Assembly: GCF_020217425.1 (NCBI RefSeq)
Contig: NZ_CP084090.1
Location: forward strand, 1,922,001-1,986,000
Direction of reading: 5' to 3'
Length of the DNA stretch: 64,000 bases
Origin: Halomicrobium urmianum
Lineage (GTDB): Archaea; Halobacteriota; Halobacteria; Halobacteriales; Haloarculaceae
The position numbers and the translations under genes are program-made. The notes under the pieces are model-generated. The model was not told the DNA's origin. It did not search any database and was given only the letters and a program-made list of their open reading frames with translations. Positions within the stretch are counted from its first letter, which is position 1; every line of letters begins with the position of its first letter. Shown piece by piece: positions 1-8,524 of this stretch.

Positions 1-1413
1 TGCCAGGCCGGGGATCGAGACGGTCGTCGAGTGGCCGCCGTACTGGAACACGCGGCGGGGCGTCTCCCAGGCGAGGAACATCGGGAAGTACAGCAGGTTG
101 AAGCCGACGAAGAAGACGGCGAAGTGGACCTTCCCCAGGAACTCGTTGTACATCCTCCCGGTGATCTTGGGGTACCAGTAGTAGAGGCCGCCGAACAGCG
201 CGGTGGCCCCGGCGACCATCACGTAGTGGAAGTGCGCGACGACCCAGTAGGTGCCGCGGAACTGGTAGTCGAGCACGACCGCGCCGAGGAAGACGCCGGT
301 GATCCCGCCGAGGATGAACAGGATCAGGCCGCCGAGGCAGAACAGGAACGGCGTCGCGTATCGGATCTTCCCCTTGATCATTGTGTAGATCAGCGCGAAC
401 ACCATGAGGTCGAAGGGCAGCGAGATGCCGATGGTGGTCGCCATGAACACCGTCTTTATCTGGAGGTTGATCCCGGTGAGGAACATGTGGTGCATCCAGA
501 CGACGAAGCTCTGCAGCGCCACCAGCACCATCGCTAGGATGAACCACTTCCGGCCGACCAGCCGCCGCCCGGTGAACGTCTGGAACACCTCGGCCATCAC
601 GCCCAGCGCCGGGAAGAACACGATGTACACCTCGGGGTGGCCGAAGAACCAGAACAGGTGCGCCCACAGCAGCGAGGCGCCGGGGTTGGTCGACCCCGCC
701 GTAATCTCGCCGTCGGCGACCTGGTAGACGAAGTAGTTAGTGCCGAGGACGTGGTCGGCGGCGAGGATCACCAGCGCCGCCAGCAGGGCGGCGAAGGCGA
801 AGAGCATCATCCAGACGGTGAGGTTGATCGACAGCGAGAACAGCGGGAGGTCCCGCATACGGAGCCCCTCCGCGCGCATGCGGTACATCGTCGTCAGGAA
901 GTTCACCGATCCGACGGTGATGCTCGTGACGAACATGACCAGCGCGAGGACGACCGTCGTCGCGCCCAGCGCCTCGCCCGGGATGTAGGCGGGCGTGTTC
1001 AGCGGGGCGTACATCGTCCACCCGCCGGAGAACGTCTGGCCCTGGAAGAAGGAGACCCCGAACAGGATGCCCGAGAAGAGGTACAGCCAGTACGACAGCG
1101 CGTTCAGTCGCGGGAAGGCCAGGTCGTCGGCGCCGATCTGCAGCGGGACGACGTAGTTGGCGAAACCGAAGGCGAACGGCGAGATGAACCAGAACACCAT
1201 CAGCAGGCCGTGGGCCGAGACCGCCTGGTTGTAGCCGCTCTCCCCGAGGAAGTCCGCCGCGGGCGACAGCAGTTCGATCCGGAACAGCAGCGCCAGCATG
1301 CCGCCGAACACCAGGAAGAACAGCGCGGTGACGAGATAGAGGATCCCGATGTCCTTGTGGTTGGTCGTCTGGAGCCACCGGGTGACCTTCGACCTGGGCG
1401 GGAGGTCGCTCAC
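1..1413 (-). CDS. coxA: cytochrome c oxidase subunit I (heme-copper oxidase, A1 type), 3' end outside window
   Basis: Catalytic membrane subunit of a terminal oxidase: reduces O2 at a heme a3-CuB centre and pumps protons. About 471 codons are present; the C-terminal end lies beyond the window start. The translation begins with NHKDIGILYL and shows the low-spin heme ligand in SAHGLLM, the CuB His and cross-linked Tyr in GHPEVY (the Glu marks an A1-type D-channel), the CuB pair in WMHHMF and the heme ligands in HFHYVM. Many hydrophobic helices alternate with short loops. I chose the GTG at 1413 because it overlaps the coxB stop in a GTGA junction and leaves a normal short N-terminus. It is therefore translationally coupled to coxB. 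Family assignment is secure; which electron donor (blue copper protein or cytochrome) it uses cannot be read. Confidence 0.96.
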   Translation of the reverse strand, partial: MSDLPPRSKVTRWLQTTNHKDIGILYLVTALFFLVFGGMLALLFRIELLSPAADFLGESGYNQAVSAHGLLMVFWFISPFAFGFANYVVPLQIGADDLAFPRLNALSYWLYLFSGILFGVSFFQGQTFSGGWTMYAPLNTPAYIPGEALGATTVVLALVMFVTSITVGSVNFLTTMYRMRAEGLRMRDLPLFSLSINLTVWMMLFAFAALLAALVILAADHVLGTNYFVYQVADGEITAGSTNPGASLLWAHLFWFFGHPEVYIVFFPALGVMAEVFQTFTGRRLVGRKWFILAMVLVALQSFVVWMHHMFLTGINLQIKTVFMATTIGISLPFDLMVFALIYTMIKGKIRYATPFLFCLGGLILFILGGITGVFLGAVVLDYQFRGTYWVVAHFHYVMVAGATALFGGLYYWYPKITGRMYNEFLGKVHFAVFFVGFNLLYFPMFLAWETPRRVFQYGGHSTTVSIPGLA

Positions 1414-2129
1414 GCCGCCTCACCTCCGTTCGCGCTCTCGTCGTACCACGCCCGGAACCGGTCCGCCTCGACCACGCGGATGTCGGCGTTCATGTACGAG
1501 TGGCCGGCACCGCACAGCTCGTAGCACTGGGCACGGTAGGTGCCCGTCTCGCGGGCGACGAACCACGTCCGGGTGTACTGCCCGGGGACGGCGTCGGTCT
1601 TCACCCGCAACTCGGGGGCCCCGAAGTTGTGGAACACGTCCGTCGAGGTGACGTTCAGCATCACCATCCGGTTCACCGGGACGGTGAGCGTGGAGTTCGT
1701 CTGGCCGTTCGGGTAGGTGAACCGCCAGCCGAACTGGAACCCCTCGACGTCGACCTCCAGGGCGTTCTCCCGGGCCTGCCGGTCGTCGGGTCCCTGCTCG
1801 ATGTACAGCAGCGTCGTGTACGTCCAGCCGATCAGCGAGAGGACGATGATCGCGCTGATGCCGAAGGAGAGGAACAACTTCCGCCCGCCGCCGCCACCGG
1901 TCGGGAGTTCGCCGGGCTCGGGGCGGTCCACGTCGACTCCGTCGCCGTTCCCCGAACCGTCGCGGTACGCGTAGGCGTTGTACACCGTGTACGCGATCAC
2001 CGCGACGCCGACGAGCGCCCCGAGCGCCAGGAACACCGTGAAGATCCGCTCGAACACGGCCTCCGGCGTCCGCACGTCGCCGGCGTGCAGCGGGATCGCC
2101 GTCACGTGATTCGTTACCACTGCACCCAT
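1410..2129 (-). CDS. coxB: cytochrome c oxidase subunit II
   Basis: CuA-bearing subunit that passes electrons to subunit I. The 239-residue protein has two N-terminal membrane helices (about residues 27-50 and 85-108) followed by an extracellular cupredoxin domain. The CuA site is intact: His in VFHNFGAPEL, then C-x3-C-x3-H-x2-M in QCYELCGAGHSYM. Its stop overlaps the start of coxA by 4 nt, so the order is coxB-coxA on the minus strand. The ATG at 2129 follows an AT-rich region that carries the promoter. The insertion between the helices is Gly/Asp-rich, as is common in haloarchaea. Confidence 0.96.
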   Translation of the reverse strand: MGAVVTNHVTAIPLHAGDVRTPEAVFERIFTVFLALGALVGVAVIAYTVYNAYAYRDGSGNGDGVDVDRPEPGELPTGGGGGRKLFLSFGISAIIVLSLIGWTYTTLLYIEQGPDDRQARENALEVDVEGFQFGWRFTYPNGQTNSTLTVPVNRMVMLNVTSTDVFHNFGAPELRVKTDAVPGQYTRTWFVARETGTYRAQCYELCGAGHSYMNADIRVVEADRFRAWYDESANGGEAA

Positions 2130-2247
2130 CGTCTGTCATTATTGATAGTACTGTATATTATGCATTATGTATGATTGGATTACATTTGAGGTCCCTCGTC
2201 CGAACCTGTGCGGGAACCTTTTATTCATTGGCATGTTATGACGGAGC
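2130..2247. promoter_or_regulatory. AT-rich divergent promoter region between coxB and a membrane-protein gene
   Basis: This short region is markedly AT-rich compared with its surroundings. On the minus strand an ATAATATAC stretch (about 2149-2160) lies 20-30 nt before the coxB ATG. On the plus strand CTTTTATTC (about 2218-2226) lies roughly 25 nt before the ATG at 2248, which fits a TATA box for a leaderless transcript. The assignment rests on position and composition only. Confidence 0.6.
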
Positions 2248-2748
2248 ATGGTTGGATCATCGACACGATACGGCGACGCCGAGGACGAGGAGTTCGACAG
2301 CGTCCTCGGCATCGTCGGCGACGGCATCGTCGGCGCCGCTGGCGGGCTGGTCGGGACGGCGCTGATGACCGTCGTCCTCCTGATTGCGGAGTCGCTCGGC
2401 GCGTTCGACCGCGAGGCGTTCGCACTGCTGACCAGGCTGGTCGGCCTTGAGGGCGTCGTCCCTGAGGTGCTGTTCGGCTACGTCGTCTTCCTGGGCGGCG
2501 GGATGTTCCCCTGGCCGCTACTCTTCGCCTCGCTGGAGCAGTACCTCCCGGGAGAGTGGGAACCCGTCCGGGGCGCCTTCTTCGGGGCCGCCATCTGGAC
2601 CGGCTTCGTGCTCGCCTTCCACACCGACCAGACCGGACTCTCGCTGGTCCTGTACGTGGTGCTGACGCTCGTGGCGCACCTCGTCTACGGTGCCGGCCTC
2701 GGACTCGTCTTCGACTACTTCTCTTCCCGACCGGACTCCATCGTCTAG
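2248..2748 (+). CDS. four-helix membrane protein, possibly DUF6789 family
   Basis: 166-residue integral membrane protein of unknown function. After an acidic N-terminus it has a glycine-rich first helix (GAAGGLVGTALMTVVLL) and about four helices in all, ending in the pattern HLVYGAGLGLVFDYF. A protein at 39734-40291 shares the layout, with an MT-containing first helix and a C-terminal HLVYG motif, so the two look like distant paralogues. The gene is divergent from coxB, which suggests but does not prove a link with the respiratory chain. The ATG sits about 25 nt after a TATA-like sequence. The DUF6789 name is from memory and tentative. Confidence 0.75.
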   Translation: MVGSSTRYGDAEDEEFDSVLGIVGDGIVGAAGGLVGTALMTVVLLIAESLGAFDREAFALLTRLVGLEGVVPEVLFGYVVFLGGGMFPWPLLFASLEQYLPGEWEPVRGAFFGAAIWTGFVLAFHTDQTGLSLVLYVVLTLVAHLVYGAGLGLVFDYFSSRPDSIV

Positions 2749-2841
2749 ACCGGTTCGCTTCCCTCTGTGCCTGCCGCCTCTCGCCGTCACCGCTCGCACC
2801 GCGAGCGGTACGCTTGTGGCCCCCCGCGCTGATGAACGCGT

Positions 2842-3546
2842 ATGGAGCTACGCGAGGCGACCTGGACCGACGCGGAGGCCGCGGACTCCGACCTCGCGGT
2901 CCTACCGGTGGGCAGCACGGAACAGCACGGCCCGCACGCGCCGCTGGGGACGGACGTCGAGACGGCGCGGGCCGTCGCCGAGGCCGGCGTCGACGCCTAC
3001 GGGGACGAGGCCGTCGTCGCGCCGGCGGTTCCCGTCGGCGTCGCCGAGGAACACCGCCGCTTCGCCGGGACGCTGTGGGTCAGCGAGGACACCTTCCGGG
3101 ACTACGTCCGCGAGACGGTCGCCAGCCTCGCCCACCACGGCTGGGACCGCGTGGTCGTCGTCAACGGCCACGGCGGCAACGTCGGCCCGCTCCGGGAGGT
3201 CTGCGGCCGGATCACCCGCCACGACGACGCCTACGCCGTCCCCTTCACCTGGTTCGACGCGGTCGACGCCCCGGACATGGGCCACGGCGGCCCCGTCGAG
3301 ACGAGCGCGCTACTGCACGTCAGCGCGGCCGTCCGCGAGGACCGACTGGACGAGGCCGCCGACGGCGCCGCCGAGGGCTGGGGCGAGTGGCAGTCGGGCG
3401 TCAACCTGGCCTACGACACGGCGGAGTTCAGCGAGAACGGCACCGTCGGTGACCCGCGCACCGCGAGCGCCGAGCGGGGCGCGGAACTGCTCGACGAGGC
3501 AGCCGCGGCGCTGGCCGACCTGCTCGAACGGATCGAGAACCGCTGA
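2842..3546 (+). CDS. creatininase-family metal-dependent amidohydrolase
   Basis: 234-residue member of the creatininase family, which hydrolyses cyclic or formyl amides with two divalent metals. Metal-binding motifs are visible in order: GSTEQHGPHAPLGTD (residues about 24-38), NGHGGN (about 111-116) and GHGGPVETS (about 146-154). Length and motif spacing are normal. In archaea this family includes the ArfB deformylase of riboflavin and F420 biosynthesis (2-amino-5-formylamino-6-ribosylaminopyrimidinone phosphate deformylase). That is a plausible role here, but the sequence alone does not separate it from other creatininase paralogues. It is convergent with the DUF5790-like gene, with only 24 nt between them. 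Confidence 0.88.
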   Translation: MELREATWTDAEAADSDLAVLPVGSTEQHGPHAPLGTDVETARAVAEAGVDAYGDEAVVAPAVPVGVAEEHRRFAGTLWVSEDTFRDYVRETVASLAHHGWDRVVVVNGHGGNVGPLREVCGRITRHDDAYAVPFTWFDAVDAPDMGHGGPVETSALLHVSAAVREDRLDEAADGAAEGWGEWQSGVNLAYDTAEFSENGTVGDPRTASAERGAELLDEAAAALADLLERIENR

Positions 3547-3570
3547 GAACCGCCGATCGCGCCCGCGTCG

Positions 3571-4086
3571 TCAGGCCTCGGCTTCCTCGGCGTCCGCGTC
3601 GGCCTCGGCGTCGGCACCCGCGTCCTCGTCTTCGTCGTCCGCCTCCCCGTCGTCGGCCTCCGCCTCTTCGTCGGCCTCGCTCTCGTCGTCGACCTCGTCC
3701 TCCAGGTCTTCCAGCGTGCCGCGGAGCTGGGGCACCGTACTCGTCAGCTCGCCGACCTGCTCGCGGGCGTCCTCGACGTCCCCGATCAGGTCCTCGACGT
3801 CCGCGATGGCCTCGGCGAGGTCGGCGGCGTCCTCGAAGGCGTCGGCGCGCTCGCCCATCGTGTACCACTTCTTGGCGTCGCGCAGGCTGTCCTCGGCGTC
3901 GCCGACGTCCAGCGCCGACCGGAGCGCGTTGAGCACGCCGAGCGTGTTGTCGGCGTCGACCTCCCAGACCTCGTCGGCCTCGGGCAGGGCGGCACGCGCC
4001 TCGTCGAGCGAGGCCTCCACGTCCTCGCGCATCTCCGAGGCCGCGTCCTCGAACAGTTCGTCGTCGTCAAGGGTGGACTGGCTCAT
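3571..4086 (-). CDS. haloarchaeal DUF5790-like acidic protein
   Basis: 171-residue soluble protein. The first 110 residues, starting MSQSTLDDDELFEDA, form a helical domain with WEVDADNTLGVLNALRSAL in the middle. The last 60 residues are almost only Asp, Glu and Ala, a low-complexity acidic tail. I recognise the N-terminal half as the haloarchaea-specific DUF5790 type from memory; no function is known to me. CTTTTAACC about 25 nt upstream of the ATG fits a leaderless promoter. The next minus-strand gene ends 3' of a separate promoter region, so this is probably a single-gene unit. Confidence 0.82.
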   Translation of the reverse strand: MSQSTLDDDELFEDAASEMREDVEASLDEARAALPEADEVWEVDADNTLGVLNALRSALDVGDAEDSLRDAKKWYTMGERADAFEDAADLAEAIADVEDLIGDVEDAREQVGELTSTVPQLRGTLEDLEDEVDDESEADEEAEADDGEADDEDEDAGADAEADADAEEAEA

Positions 4087-4212
4087 GTCAGGCGATTCGA
4101 GCGGTAGACGGTTAAAAGCACGCCAGAAACTGAAAGTATAACCGCAGGACGGCAGCGGGGCGAAATCGAGGGAATCGAAACCGGTTCCGCGGACGGACGA
4201 CGCCGACGGTTG

Positions 4213-5265
4213 TCAGACGGCCGGCCGGTCGGACGGGTCCTCGTCGCTGCGGACGCCGGCTCTGATCTCCGGGATCGGGTCCAGGTCCGCGTCGGCGTCA
4301 CCGAGCACCAGCAACGCGTAGTAGCGCAGGAACGACTGGAGCGGGACCTGGATCAGCAGGCTGACGACGATCGCGGTCAGCACGCCCAGCGCCGCGACGA
4401 CGCCGATGCCCGCCCACATGGCGGTGCCGCTCGCGGCGGTCCAGATCCCGAAGCCGACGAGACCGAACGGGATCGCGATCACGAGGGTCGCGAGGAGCGA
4501 GACCAGTCCGCCGAGAATGCCGACGCCGATCATCAGAACGACGCTGAAAAAGAGGTACGCCAGGAACTCCTTCCACTCGCGCTTGATCGCGCTCCAGAGC
4601 CGACCCCACGCCGAGAGGATGCCCCTGTCCTCCGTGAGCATGATCGGCACGACGAAGACGTTCGTGAACCCGTCGATCGTCCCGACGACCATCGCGAACA
4701 GGAACAGGAACGGGATCGCGAGCGCGACCAGACCGAGCCCCACGGGGACGCCGCCGCCCTCGCCGAGCCCGAAGAGGAGCGCACCGACGAGCACCACTCC
4801 ACCGAGTATCGCCACCGAGACGATTCCCAGGACGATCCGGAACGCCAGCAGCCGGAGTCCGTTCCCGACGTTTCGCCCGAAGTACCGGCGGACGTGAACT
4901 TGCTCGCGGAGCAGCGACTCGACGAAGACGAACTGCATCACCTGTCCGATGACGAAGAGGAGCAACGCCAGGACGACCACTGCGGCGACGACCGCCAGTA
5001 TCAGTTCCCCGGTCAGCCACTCGGGTCCCGCGCCCGGGGCCGGCTGTCCCGCCCCGGCGTCGGGCGGTTGCGATTCGAAGTCTCCGTCCTCGAACCCGCC
5101 GGGGGACTGTGCGAGCGACTGTACGTTGCCGAGTCCGCCGCCACCGCCGCCGACGAAGAACATGACGAACGCCAGCTTCAGCCACGTGCCCCAGCTGAAG
5201 GGCAGCAGGAACCGCTTCGTGGCGTCGATGGCGTCGTCCACCGAGTCCACTGCTGAGAGGGCCAT
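4213..5265 (-). CDS. multi-pass membrane protein of unknown function
   Basis: 350 residues with about six long hydrophobic segments. The N-terminus (AIDATKRFLLPFSWGTWLKLA) resembles membrane proteins in which a basic amphipathic stretch precedes the first helix. A Gly-rich loop, then an acidic and Pro-rich loop of about 35 residues, follows helix 1. The middle contains FTNVFVVPIMLTEDRGILSA, a pattern seen in DUF4013- and glycerophosphodiesterase-membrane-domain-like proteins. I cannot place it in a named family with confidence. The start at 5265 gives a short normal N-terminus. It shows no clear operon link to its neighbours. Confidence 0.8.
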   Translation of the reverse strand: MALSAVDSVDDAIDATKRFLLPFSWGTWLKLAFVMFFVGGGGGGLGNVQSLAQSPGGFEDGDFESQPPDAGAGQPAPGAGPEWLTGELILAVVAAVVVLALLLFVIGQVMQFVFVESLLREQVHVRRYFGRNVGNGLRLLAFRIVLGIVSVAILGGVVLVGALLFGLGEGGGVPVGLGLVALAIPFLFLFAMVVGTIDGFTNVFVVPIMLTEDRGILSAWGRLWSAIKREWKEFLAYLFFSVVLMIGVGILGGLVSLLATLVIAIPFGLVGFGIWTAASGTAMWAGIGVVAALGVLTAIVVSLLIQVPLQSFLRYYALLVLGDADADLDPIPEIRAGVRSDEDPSDRPAV

Positions 5266-5342
5266 GTGGGGTGCACCGAGACCACCGAAGTAACGCTTAC
5301 GGTAACCCTGAAACTAACCGGTCTCCGGCCCGTGCGAGCGAC

Positions 5343-5696
5343 TCAGTCCGCCGCGCGCACGTCCTCGACTGCCATCAGCGGGTATTCCCCGTCCATCCGC
5401 ATGCTCGTCTCGACGGTCACGCCCTCGTAGTCGATGCGCATCTCCACCTCGGCGAAGCGGCCGGTGAACTCCACGTAGTCGGCGTCCGCCGCGTCGATCG
5501 CCTCCCGCAGCGCCTCCTCGCGGATCTCGACCGTCACTGCCTCGCAGTGTGGCTGGTTCTCGATGGCCTCGGCCATCGCCGTCGCGAGCGAATCGGCGCT
5601 GTCGAGGCCGATCGGCGTCCCGGCGAACTGGTGGTACAGCGAGCCGAACTTGATCCCCGCCTCGAAGCAGGCGACCTCGGAGTCGGTGGGGTCCAT
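5343..5696 (-). CDS. mptD: archaeal dihydroneopterin aldolase (MptD-type)
   Basis: 117-residue protein beginning MDPTDSEVACFEAGIKFGSL. It matches the archaeal DHNA family that cleaves 7,8-dihydroneopterin to 6-hydroxymethyl-dihydropterin and glycolaldehyde on the pterin branch. I recognise the N-terminal GIKFGSLYHQFAGTP and the VEMRIDYEGV strand as typical of the haloarchaeal members. The open frame extends far upstream to 6386 over the next gene on the other strand. The ATG at 5696 gives the expected family length. Archaea need pterins for methanopterin-like or folate cofactors; the downstream path is not in this window. Confidence 0.8.
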   Translation of the reverse strand: MDPTDSEVACFEAGIKFGSLYHQFAGTPIGLDSADSLATAMAEAIENQPHCEAVTVEIREEALREAIDAADADYVEFTGRFAEVEMRIDYEGVTVETSMRMDGEYPLMAVEDVRAAD

Positions 5697-5780
5697 GGGA
5701 GCGGGTGGCCCGCGCGAGTGGAAAGCGTATCGGAGCCGAACCGAAGGGTTCGTATCGGGGCTTTCCCACTCTAGATCTGA

Positions 5781-6554
5781 ATGGACGAGCCAGTTCTCCT
5801 CACGGGCGCCGGTGGAGCGGTCGGGGAGGCGATTCTGGGTGGGCTCGGGGACGAGTACGAGTGGAAGCTCATGTTCCACAGCCCGCCCCTCGAGGAGCCC
5901 GACCACGAGTATCTGGTCGGGGACGTGGCCAACGACGAGGACGTCGCCGCGGCGGTCGAAGGTGTCGGTGCCGTCGTCCACCTCGCGGGCGACCCGCGGA
6001 AGACGGCGCCATGGAACTCCGTGCTGACCAACAACATCGACGGCACCCAGAAGATGTACGAGGCCGCCATCGAGGAGGACGTCGACCGGTTCGTCTACGC
6101 CTCTTCGAACCACGCTGTCGGCGCCTACGAGACCGACGAGCGGACCCCCGAGATGTACCGTCCCGACGGCGACCTCATGCTGGACGGGTCCGAGCCGTTC
6201 CGCCCCGGCAACCTCTACGGCGTCTCCAAGGCCACCGGCGAAATCCTCGGCCGCTACTACCACGACGAGTACGGCCTCACGGTCTGTAACGTCCGCATCG
6301 GCAACCTCACCGAGGGCCACCCGCCCATCGACTACGAGCGCGGCCAGGCCATGTGGCTCTCCTACCGCGACTGCGCCCACCTCCACCAGCGCGCCCTGGA
6401 GGCCGACTACGAGTTCGAGACCGTCTACGGCATCTCCGACAACGACCGCAAGTACTACTCGCTGGAGCGCGCGAAGGAGGCGCTCGGCTACGAGCCCCGT
6501 GACAACTCCGCCGAGTGGGACGGCGACGAGTGCGTGGTCGACTCCGACGCCTAG
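5781..6554 (+). CDS. azf: NAD-dependent glucose-6-phosphate dehydrogenase (extended SDR, Azf-like)
   Basis: 257-residue extended short-chain dehydrogenase. The NAD-binding motif TGAGGAVGE is at residues 8-16, and the catalytic YxxxK reads YGVSK (about residues 145-149), with the Ser partner in ASSNHAVG. Whole segments (NNIDGTQ, ASSNHAVG, NLYGVSKATGE, NVRIGNL, YERGQAMWLSYRDCAHL, YGISDNDRKYYS) match my memory of the Haloferax volcanii Azf enzyme. That enzyme oxidises glucose-6-phosphate with NAD in the oxidative pentose phosphate pathway of haloarchaea. Uronate dehydrogenase is the close alternative. The downstream order rpa-histone-HDAC also agrees with the volcanii azf neighbourhood. Confidence 0.82.
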   Translation: MDEPVLLTGAGGAVGEAILGGLGDEYEWKLMFHSPPLEEPDHEYLVGDVANDEDVAAAVEGVGAVVHLAGDPRKTAPWNSVLTNNIDGTQKMYEAAIEEDVDRFVYASSNHAVGAYETDERTPEMYRPDGDLMLDGSEPFRPGNLYGVSKATGEILGRYYHDEYGLTVCNVRIGNLTEGHPPIDYERGQAMWLSYRDCAHLHQRALEADYEFETVYGISDNDRKYYSLERAKEALGYEPRDNSAEWDGDECVVDSDA

Positions 6555-7157
6555 GACTCGCTCTTCGTGGCTTCGTCGTCAGCAGGCGAGTGCGCACTAT
6601 ATCTGGCGATTTGAAGTATCGGAGAGTGTACCGAAGACCATCTGAGACGACTGCAACCGCTTTCTCCGGCCAGAAAGCCCTCGGCCCACTCACGGTCGCT
6701 GGGCGACATATCCTCGCTGCGCTCGGATAGGGGGTCGCCCAGCGACTCCCCTCCGGCGCGAGCACGCCTCGCCCTTTCATCCACCAGGACGCCTCATTCC
6801 TCGCGCCACGGAGCGCGAGCGGATGAAACCACCACTCCTCCCCGGATTCGCGGCGTCCGCCGCGAATCACGCGTCCTCCCGCACCGCGGCCGGGAGCGCG
6901 CTCCGTCGCGCGACCCGGGGGAGGGCAGGCATGCGATTCGGGCGGGACTGAAAGGGGCGAGTCGGTGGGCGACGGCACGCGAAGCTAGCACTGAAGTGAG
7001 CGTAGCGAACGAAGCGCGCAGCGAGCGCACCGAGCCCACCGACTCGGGGCTTTCTGGGTGTTCCCATTCGGTTCGATGAGGTACAACAAGCAAGACGTTT
7101 CAATCAAATATAGATATAAGAAAATATAAACAAATCCAAATAATTACTGTATCTAAT
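6555..7157. other. 603-bp non-coding stretch with a long palindromic repeat and an AT-rich right end
   Basis: I see no convincing gene here; the open frames are basic, Arg/Ser/Pro-rich shadows. The centre and right hold a 13-bp inverted repeat with an interior rich in GAGCG/GAACG motifs (listed separately). The last 65 bases (about 7090-7157) are strikingly AT-rich, with several TATA-like runs (ATATAGATATAAG, AAATATAAAC), unlike the rest of the window. They probably contain the promoter of the next gene. The composition break marks the left edge of a probable acquired islet. Confidence 0.6.
6958..7046. repeat. 13-bp perfect inverted repeat enclosing a GAGCG-rich core
   Basis: CGAGTCGGTGGGC at 6958-6970 is repeated as its exact reverse complement at 7034-7046. 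The 63-nt interior contains GTGAGCGTAGCGAACG, a motif that recurs beside the tRNA genes of this window, in the lipoprotein gene at 46.3 kb and at 59.4 kb. It is preceded by GGGACTGAAAGGGG. It could fold as a long stem-loop in DNA or RNA, or be a miniature interspersed element. Its name, if it has one, is not known to me. Confidence 0.7.
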
Positions 7158-7692
7158 ATGATCGGTGGCGTGTCACAACTGTTCAACGAAGTTCTTGACC
7201 TGGTTGAGTACTGGATACCACGAGAAGCGTACGGTCACGAACGTAAGTTCCAGAGCGAATTACAGGACTTCCTTGATGAGCAGTTAAATGAAACGGGTGG
7301 AAACGACCCCTTCGCAGCCAATCTTGGTGGGGGTAGCGAACACGTCGTTGCGACCGAACGTGGAAAGAGCTACGCGGATGTCGCAGTCGACGATACAGTT
7401 GGGGTTGAGCTCAAAACGAGACCTCACGAACAGCTAGACGAAAAAGCTGCGCGGTCAGATAGAGGACTATCTCGACAATTACCCGTTCGTGATCGTCTGT
7501 GCCTGCGGGATCGACGGCACGGACGGCTGGCGTGAACTCATGAACAAGTACCAAGGCCAGCAGGGGATGGGCGTCGGACTTGATGACGGTGGGGAGGTAG
7601 CCTTCGTCCACAAGCGCAAGGAAAACTACGGGAAGGACCCGGCGGAGATTAACCGCAACGACGGGGGTCTCTTCAGAGGGGGACTGTTCTGA
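7158..7692 (+). pseudogene. PD-(D/E)XK-like nuclease gene broken by a +1 frameshift
   Basis: The first frame (from the ATG at 7158) encodes about 95 residues that end in a restriction-fold signature: ADVAVDDTVGVELKTR, with Asp, then Glu-x-Lys. At the run of five A at 7441-7445 the frame goes wrong and becomes Arg-rich. Removing one base there joins it smoothly to QIEDYLDNYPFVIVCACGID and on to the stop at 7692, giving a protein of about 178 residues. The joined product has the order expected of a small PD-(D/E)XK nuclease. Its base composition is poorer in GC than its neighbours, and an AT-rich block precedes it, both signs of transfer. The break may be a real mutation, a slippage site or a sequencing error. 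The target is unknown. Confidence 0.6.
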
Positions 7693-7790
7693 TGTCTGGA
7701 AGTAACTCGGCGGACGGTCTTCCAGACTGGATAGTCCTCTCACTGATAGTGCTGTTCCTCGCTGGTGCCGCAGTTGTTCTGTCCTTCTGA
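7692..7790 (+). CDS. 32-residue single-helix membrane peptide
   Basis: The ATG at 7692 overlaps the stop of the nuclease frame in TGATG, which implies translational coupling. The product starts MSGSNSADGLPDW and continues into one hydrophobic helix (IVLSLIVLFLAGAAVVLSF) that ends at the stop. No family is recognisable. The tight coupling to the nuclease gene suggests a partner or anchor for it, which is inference. Such peptides are easily missed by gene finders because of size. Confidence 0.5.
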   Translation: MSGSNSADGLPDWIVLSLIVLFLAGAAVVLSF

Positions 7791-7827
7791 TCAGGAGCCA
7801 GATGAGTAATCCCTAAACAGTTCTCGC

Positions 7828-8493
7828 TCACTCGAACAGCCCTTCGACGTCCGACTCCCGCGATTCCCGCCGCCGGACGTGCTGTCCGAGCCGCTCGGCG
7901 ACGAGCGGCCGCCGTTCCGCGTCGCGGACGAACGCGAACAGGAGGCTCACGAACGTGTCGTCTCCGGCCGCGCCGCGCTGGACGGCCCCGCCGACGTCGT
8001 CGGCCATCGTGTCGACGCCGCGCTTCGCCAGGTCCTCGCGCGCGTACCTGACCGCCTGCTCGATCGTGTCCTCGTCGTAGCCGTCGGCCTCGGCCAGCGC
8101 CTCGGCCGCGACGGCCGTCGACTGGAACCCGAGGTCGTCGTAGCCCAGCGCGACCCCCTCGAAGGTGAGCTCGGGCGGCTCGCTCCGCTCGGCGTGTTCG
8201 GGGTCCGCGGCGACCTCGGCGAGGAAGGGCCGGACGTCGTCCAGGTTCACGCCGCGGTAGTCGGCGGGCAGGTCCGCCAGGTACTCTCCGGCGCTCCCGG
8301 CCAGCCCCTGCGCGCCCGGCCTGTTGCCCTCGTCGGCGTGGTAGACCACGGCGGACAGCTGGATCAGGCCGTGGAGCAGCCGCTCGTCCTCGCCCTCCGT
8401 CAGGTCCAGCCAGCGCTCTTCCCAGGCGTCGTGGGCGGCGTGTCGTCGCCCCTCGTTGTAGACGGCGACGCCTGCTCGGAGGTGGGGACGCAT
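7828..8493 (-). CDS. DUF309 family protein
   Basis: 221-residue protein. The N-terminal third carries the DUF309 signature: AGVAVYNEGRRHAAHDAWEE then WLDLTEGEDERLLHGLIQL, a helical bundle with conserved His, Asp, Trp and Glu. The rest is acidic and helical. The open frame extends upstream to 8553, but the ATG at 8493 puts the family's usual N-terminus (MRPHLRAGVAVYN) first. Function is unknown; DUF309 proteins are small helical proteins in bacteria and archaea. It follows the HD-hydrolase gene by 31 nt on the same strand and may be cotranscribed with it. Confidence 0.82.
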   Translation of the reverse strand: MRPHLRAGVAVYNEGRRHAAHDAWEERWLDLTEGEDERLLHGLIQLSAVVYHADEGNRPGAQGLAGSAGEYLADLPADYRGVNLDDVRPFLAEVAADPEHAERSEPPELTFEGVALGYDDLGFQSTAVAAEALAEADGYDEDTIEQAVRYAREDLAKRGVDTMADDVGGAVQRGAAGDDTFVSLLFAFVRDAERRPLVAERLGQHVRRRESRESDVEGLFE

Positions 8494-8524
8494 GGCTACG
8501 CGTATGGGTTCCGGCCGGAAAAGC

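Noticed and set aside
6555..7140. Several short frames of 60-220 codons after azf
   Set aside because: All have the composition of wrong frames (Arg, Ser, Pro). The sequence shows inverted repeats instead.
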